Assembly (NCBI RefSeq): GCF_002833405.1
Contig: NZ_CP025135.1
Location: 291,501-355,500, forward strand
From: Planococcus sp. MB-3u-03
Lineage (GTDB): Bacteria > Bacillota > Bacilli > Bacillales_A > Planococcaceae
Reading direction: 5' to 3'
DNA length: 64,000 bases
The translations under genes and the position numbers were made by a program. Positions 61,800 through 64,000 of this stretch are shown here, one piece after another. Position 1 is the stretch's first letter, and every line of letters begins with the position of its first letter. A model generated the notes under the pieces. That model did not search any database. It saw only the letters and a list, made by a program, of their open reading frames with translations, and was not told the DNA's origin.

Positions 61800-62621
61800 A
61801 TGAAAAAGCAAATCGTTACACTAACGGCCATCGCAGCATTAAGTGTAGGCGCAGCAACTACAGCAAGCGCTAATTCATCGTATACAGTCCAATCAGGTGA
61901 CACTCTTTGGGGAATCTCACAAGAAAAGAACGTTTCAGTGCAAAACCTTAAAAACTGGAATGACTTGTCTTCTGACTTGATCTTCCCGAACGAAACGCTT
62001 TCGGTTGAAGGAAAAGAACAGGCATCTAAGAAATCATCGAACTCATCATCTACCTATACAGTTAAAAGCGGCGACACTTTGTTCAAGATCGCTTCCGCCC
62101 ACGGAATCTCATTGGATCAATTGATGAGCTGGAACAACATCTCCGGCCACACGATCTACCCTGGACAAGAATTCGCAGTTAAAGGCGCCGCAGCAAAAGC
62201 GGCAGCACCTGCACCAGCAGCACCGGCAGCAAAAGCTCCGGCTAAAGAAGCACCAAAATCAACTCAAGCAGCACCAACACCTGCAAGTGCACCAGCAGCA
62301 GCTAAACCAGCAGCAGCTTCTACACAATCAGGTAAAGAAATGACAGTATCCGCAACAGCTTACACAGCTTATTGCGCGGGCTGCTCAGGAGTTACACGTA
62401 CAGGAATCGACTTGCGTTCGAACCCGAACCAAAAAGTCATCGCAGTTGACCCATCCGTTATCCCACTCGGTTCAAAAGTATGGGTTGAAGGATACGGAAC
62501 AGCAATCGCTGGCGACACTGGCGGAGCAATCAAAGGCAACAAGATCGACGTCTTCATCCCAACTCAAGGCGAAGCTTTGAACTGGGGACGTAAAAACGTA
62601 ACAATTAAAATTCTAGACTAA
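61800..62621 (+). CDS. Secreted LysM and 3D-domain cell-wall protein (YocH-like)
   Basis: 273 aa. Signal peptide (about 1-25, cut after ASA), two LysM peptidoglycan-binding repeats (about 28-70, YTVQSGDTLWGIS; and 84-127, YTVKSGDTLFKIA), an Ala/Pro/Lys-rich linker and a C-terminal 3D domain with VSATAYTAYCAGCSG, VIAVDPSVIPLGSKVWVEGYG, GDTGGAIKGNKIDVF. The three aspartates that name the domain are present; relatives are lytic transglycosylase-like muralytic enzymes. AAAAGGAGG site. Two terminators follow. Confidence 0.94.
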   Translation: MKKQIVTLTAIAALSVGAATTASANSSYTVQSGDTLWGISQEKNVSVQNLKNWNDLSSDLIFPNETLSVEGKEQASKKSSNSSSTYTVKSGDTLFKIASAHGISLDQLMSWNNISGHTIYPGQEFAVKGAAAKAAAPAPAAPAAKAPAKEAPKSTQAAPTPASAPAAAKPAAASTQSGKEMTVSATAYTAYCAGCSGVTRTGIDLRSNPNQKVIAVDPSVIPLGSKVWVEGYGTAIAGDTGGAIKGNKIDVFIPTQGEALNWGRKNVTIKILD

Positions 62622-62640
62622 TATTTATATAAGCTACAAA

Positions 62641-62670
62641 GCCGAGGTGACCATTCCCTCGGCCTTTTTT
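62641..62670 (+). terminator. Terminator, first of a pair
   Basis: GCCGAGG / CCTCGGC stem with seven T, after the LysM-3D gene. Confidence 0.88.
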
Positions 62671-62677
62671 TATGTCT

Positions 62678-62707
62678 GCCTTTGCACCTATGCAAAGGCT
62701 TTTTTTT
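62678..62707 (+). terminator. Terminator, second of a pair
   Basis: GCCTTTGCA / TGCAAAGGC stem, CCTA loop, eight T. Backs up the first terminator, in keeping with a strongly expressed wall protein. Confidence 0.9.
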
Positions 62708-62832
62708 GTTAACTATGACTTTTTTTAATGAATAGTCAGAAATCTATTGAAATCAAAGTTAGGAGGCATATAATGTGGGGTATAGTTATTAAGTATTTAT
62801 AATTTTTATACCTATTAAAGGAGGCGCATGAG

Positions 62833-63588
62833 ATGGCAGAGAAGAAGAATGTTTCCAGACGCGATTTCCTGAAGACGTCAGGGATCGCGGCAGGCGCTCT
62901 CGTCGGTGGAGGAATCATAGGTGGAGTGATTGGGGCAAATACACGTCAGGATACAGCAGCTCCAAGCGGCGGTGAAGCTGGCCATAGCGGCGGGGCAGAA
63001 ACGACCGAAGCGGTACGTGGTTTGCAATTTTTCAAGAACCAACAGGAGTTTGCGGTATTGCAGCAAGCGACCGAACGTATTTTCCCGGAAGATGATTTGG
63101 GGCCAGGCGCAATCGGTCTTGGTGTTCCATTTTTTATCGATCACCAGCTTGCAGGCAGCTACGGCGAGAATTCGAGGGAGTATATGCAGCCGCCATTTGA
63201 AGAAGGTGAAACGACTCAGGGCTATCAAAGCCGCCTGAAGCGCAATGAGTTGTTCAGACAAGGCTTGCAGAAAATGCAGCAGGAAGCGCAAAGCCGCTTC
63301 GAAGCGAATTTCGTCGATTTAGAAGGCGAGCAGATGGATGAAATTTTGACAGCTTTCCAGGATGACGAAGTGGAAATGCAGGGGACTAGCGCCCAATTCT
63401 TTTTCCGCCTTCTGCGGCAGGCGACATTGAACGGCGCATACGCCGATCCGATTTACGGAGGCAACCAAAACATGGAAGCGTGGCGCATGAAAGGGTTCCC
63501 TGGCCACCGTCCGTCTTATATCAATGAAATCGAAAGCGAAGACTTTGTGGAAATGGATCCGCATTCAGTAGGAGACATGCTGAGCTAA
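62833..63588 (+). CDS. Gluconate 2-dehydrogenase subunit 3 family protein (Tat-exported)
   Basis: 251 aa. Twin-arginine signal SRRDFLKTSGIAAGALVGGG (residues 8-27), then a Gly/Ala-rich linker. The mature part has FKNQQEFAVLQQATERIFPEDDLGPGA, the hallmark of the small subunit of membrane-bound gluconate/sorbitol dehydrogenases, which chaperones the flavoprotein through Tat and anchors it. AAAGGAGG site. The flavoprotein gene follows 20 bases later. Confidence 0.9.
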   Translation: MAEKKNVSRRDFLKTSGIAAGALVGGGIIGGVIGANTRQDTAAPSGGEAGHSGGAETTEAVRGLQFFKNQQEFAVLQQATERIFPEDDLGPGAIGLGVPFFIDHQLAGSYGENSREYMQPPFEEGETTQGYQSRLKRNELFRQGLQKMQQEAQSRFEANFVDLEGEQMDEILTAFQDDEVEMQGTSAQFFFRLLRQATLNGAYADPIYGGNQNMEAWRMKGFPGHRPSYINEIESEDFVEMDPHSVGDMLS

Positions 63589-63608
63589 ATTAAGAAGGGG
63601 GATTACGT

Positions 63609-64000
63609 ATGGCGACAACGCTAGATAAAGTAGACGTAGTAACGGTAGGGGTCGGCTGGACCGGCGGAATCATCGCTGCCGAATGTGCAAAAGAAGGACT
63701 GAAAGTCGTCGGGCTTGAGCGCGGGCAAGAGCGTTCGACTGCGGATTACTCGATGGTCCATGATGAATACCGTTATGCCATCCGCTATGAATTGATGCAG
63801 GATTTATCAAAAGAGACCATCACGTTCCGAAATTCCAGAAACCAGCGCGCCCTGCCGATGCGGCAGATGGGCTCTTTCTTGCTAGGTGAAGGATTGGGAG
63901 GCGCAGGCACTCACTGGAACGGCCAAAACTGGAGATTTTTGCCTTATGACTTTGAAATCAAATCCATGACAGATGCGAAATACGGTGCGAATAAGCTGCC
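63609..64000 (+). CDS. GMC-family oxidoreductase, flavoprotein subunit (truncated by window end)
   Basis: First 130 codons of a gene that runs off the right edge. After MATTLDKVDVVTVGVGWTG the FAD loop (GVGWTGG, then LERG) fits the flavoprotein subunit of gluconate-2-dehydrogenase-like complexes; GEGLGGAGTHWNG is the second FAD-contacting motif of GMC enzymes. It has no signal of its own, consistent with export as a complex with the Tat-tagged subunit 3. GAAGGGGG site. Confidence 0.9.
   Translation, partial: MATTLDKVDVVTVGVGWTGGIIAAECAKEGLKVVGLERGQERSTADYSMVHDEYRYAIRYELMQDLSKETITFRNSRNQRALPMRQMGSFLLGEGLGGAGTHWNGQNWRFLPYDFEIKSMTDAKYGANKL

Noticed and set aside
1..64000. CRISPR arrays, tRNA, rRNA, prophage or transposase genes
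   Set aside because: Looked for on both strands; no regularly spaced repeats, cloverleaf genes, or integrase or transposase motifs were found.

Overview
The window looks like chromosomal DNA of a moderately GC-rich, low-GC-phylum Gram-positive, most likely a Planococcus/Planomicrobium-type member of the Planococcaceae. The reasons are strong AGGAGG-type ribosome sites, many TTG and GTG starts, a set of Bacillales housekeeping families (YpsA, YqxD, YtoQ, YkvI, YhfI, DUF3219, YumC-type ferredoxin reductase, PepF), sigma-B-like promoters, lipoproteins with L-x-A/G-C boxes, and two BCCT osmolyte carriers as expected of a halotolerant bacterium. No rRNA, tRNA, CRISPR array, prophage or intact insertion sequence was seen. 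Genus assignment is inference.

Layout. 0.1-2.1 kb: a lactonase and a convergent SCO1 lipoprotein pair. 2.3-11 kb: a tightly coupled glycogen operon glgB-glgC-glgD-glgA-glgP followed by an SDR protein that lacks the catalytic lysine. 11-25 kb: mostly single genes, including a secreted metallo-beta-lactamase/helix-hairpin-helix lipoprotein with DUF3006, YkvI, a sigma-B-type stress protein, an NCS2-like permease, oligoendopeptidase F, an ATP-grasp protein and a catalase-like protein. 25-29 kb: a divergent glutamate-dehydrogenase-family enzyme, a BCCT carrier and YpsA. 29-38 kb: a PLP ammonia-lyase, then an acyl-CoA catabolic cluster (SDR, acyl-CoA dehydrogenase, quinone reductase, MBL hydrolase, ketopantoate-reductase-like) behind a perfect-consensus cre and an 18-bp perfect palindrome, then a CstA-type carrier. 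38-40.5 kb: a cory-CC-star/ArsA-ATPase/MDR cluster. 41-46.5 kb: YtoQ, then a WYL-domain protein divergent from sbcDC with LexA-type boxes on both promoters. 46.5-56.5 kb: CoA-transferase, hydratase, RsbR-like STAS protein, TrhA/hemolysin III, DUF1836-YqxD, a doubly frameshifted DJ-1/PfpI pseudogene, an AI-2E-type carrier and a complete polar amino-acid ABC transporter. 57.5-64 kb: cyclophilin, an atypical SDR, ferredoxin-NADP reductase, a second BCCT carrier, a LysM-3D wall protein, and the start of a gluconate-2-dehydrogenase-like operon that runs off the right edge.

The most unusual structure is non-coding. Two intergenic regions 16 kb apart (about 40.69-41.25 kb and 56.84-57.39 kb) carry the same roughly 500-bp composite repeat in opposite orientation: a first module (R1, with an extra copy at 56.59-56.83 kb), a diverged spacer, and a second module (R2) that is an imperfect palindrome. 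Between the two R2 copies I count three compensatory base-pair changes in the predicted stems, so the fold itself appears to be conserved. This is the best candidate here for an undescribed RNA or mobile element. A separate 165-bp insertion appears to have duplicated half of a terminator near 23.8 kb.
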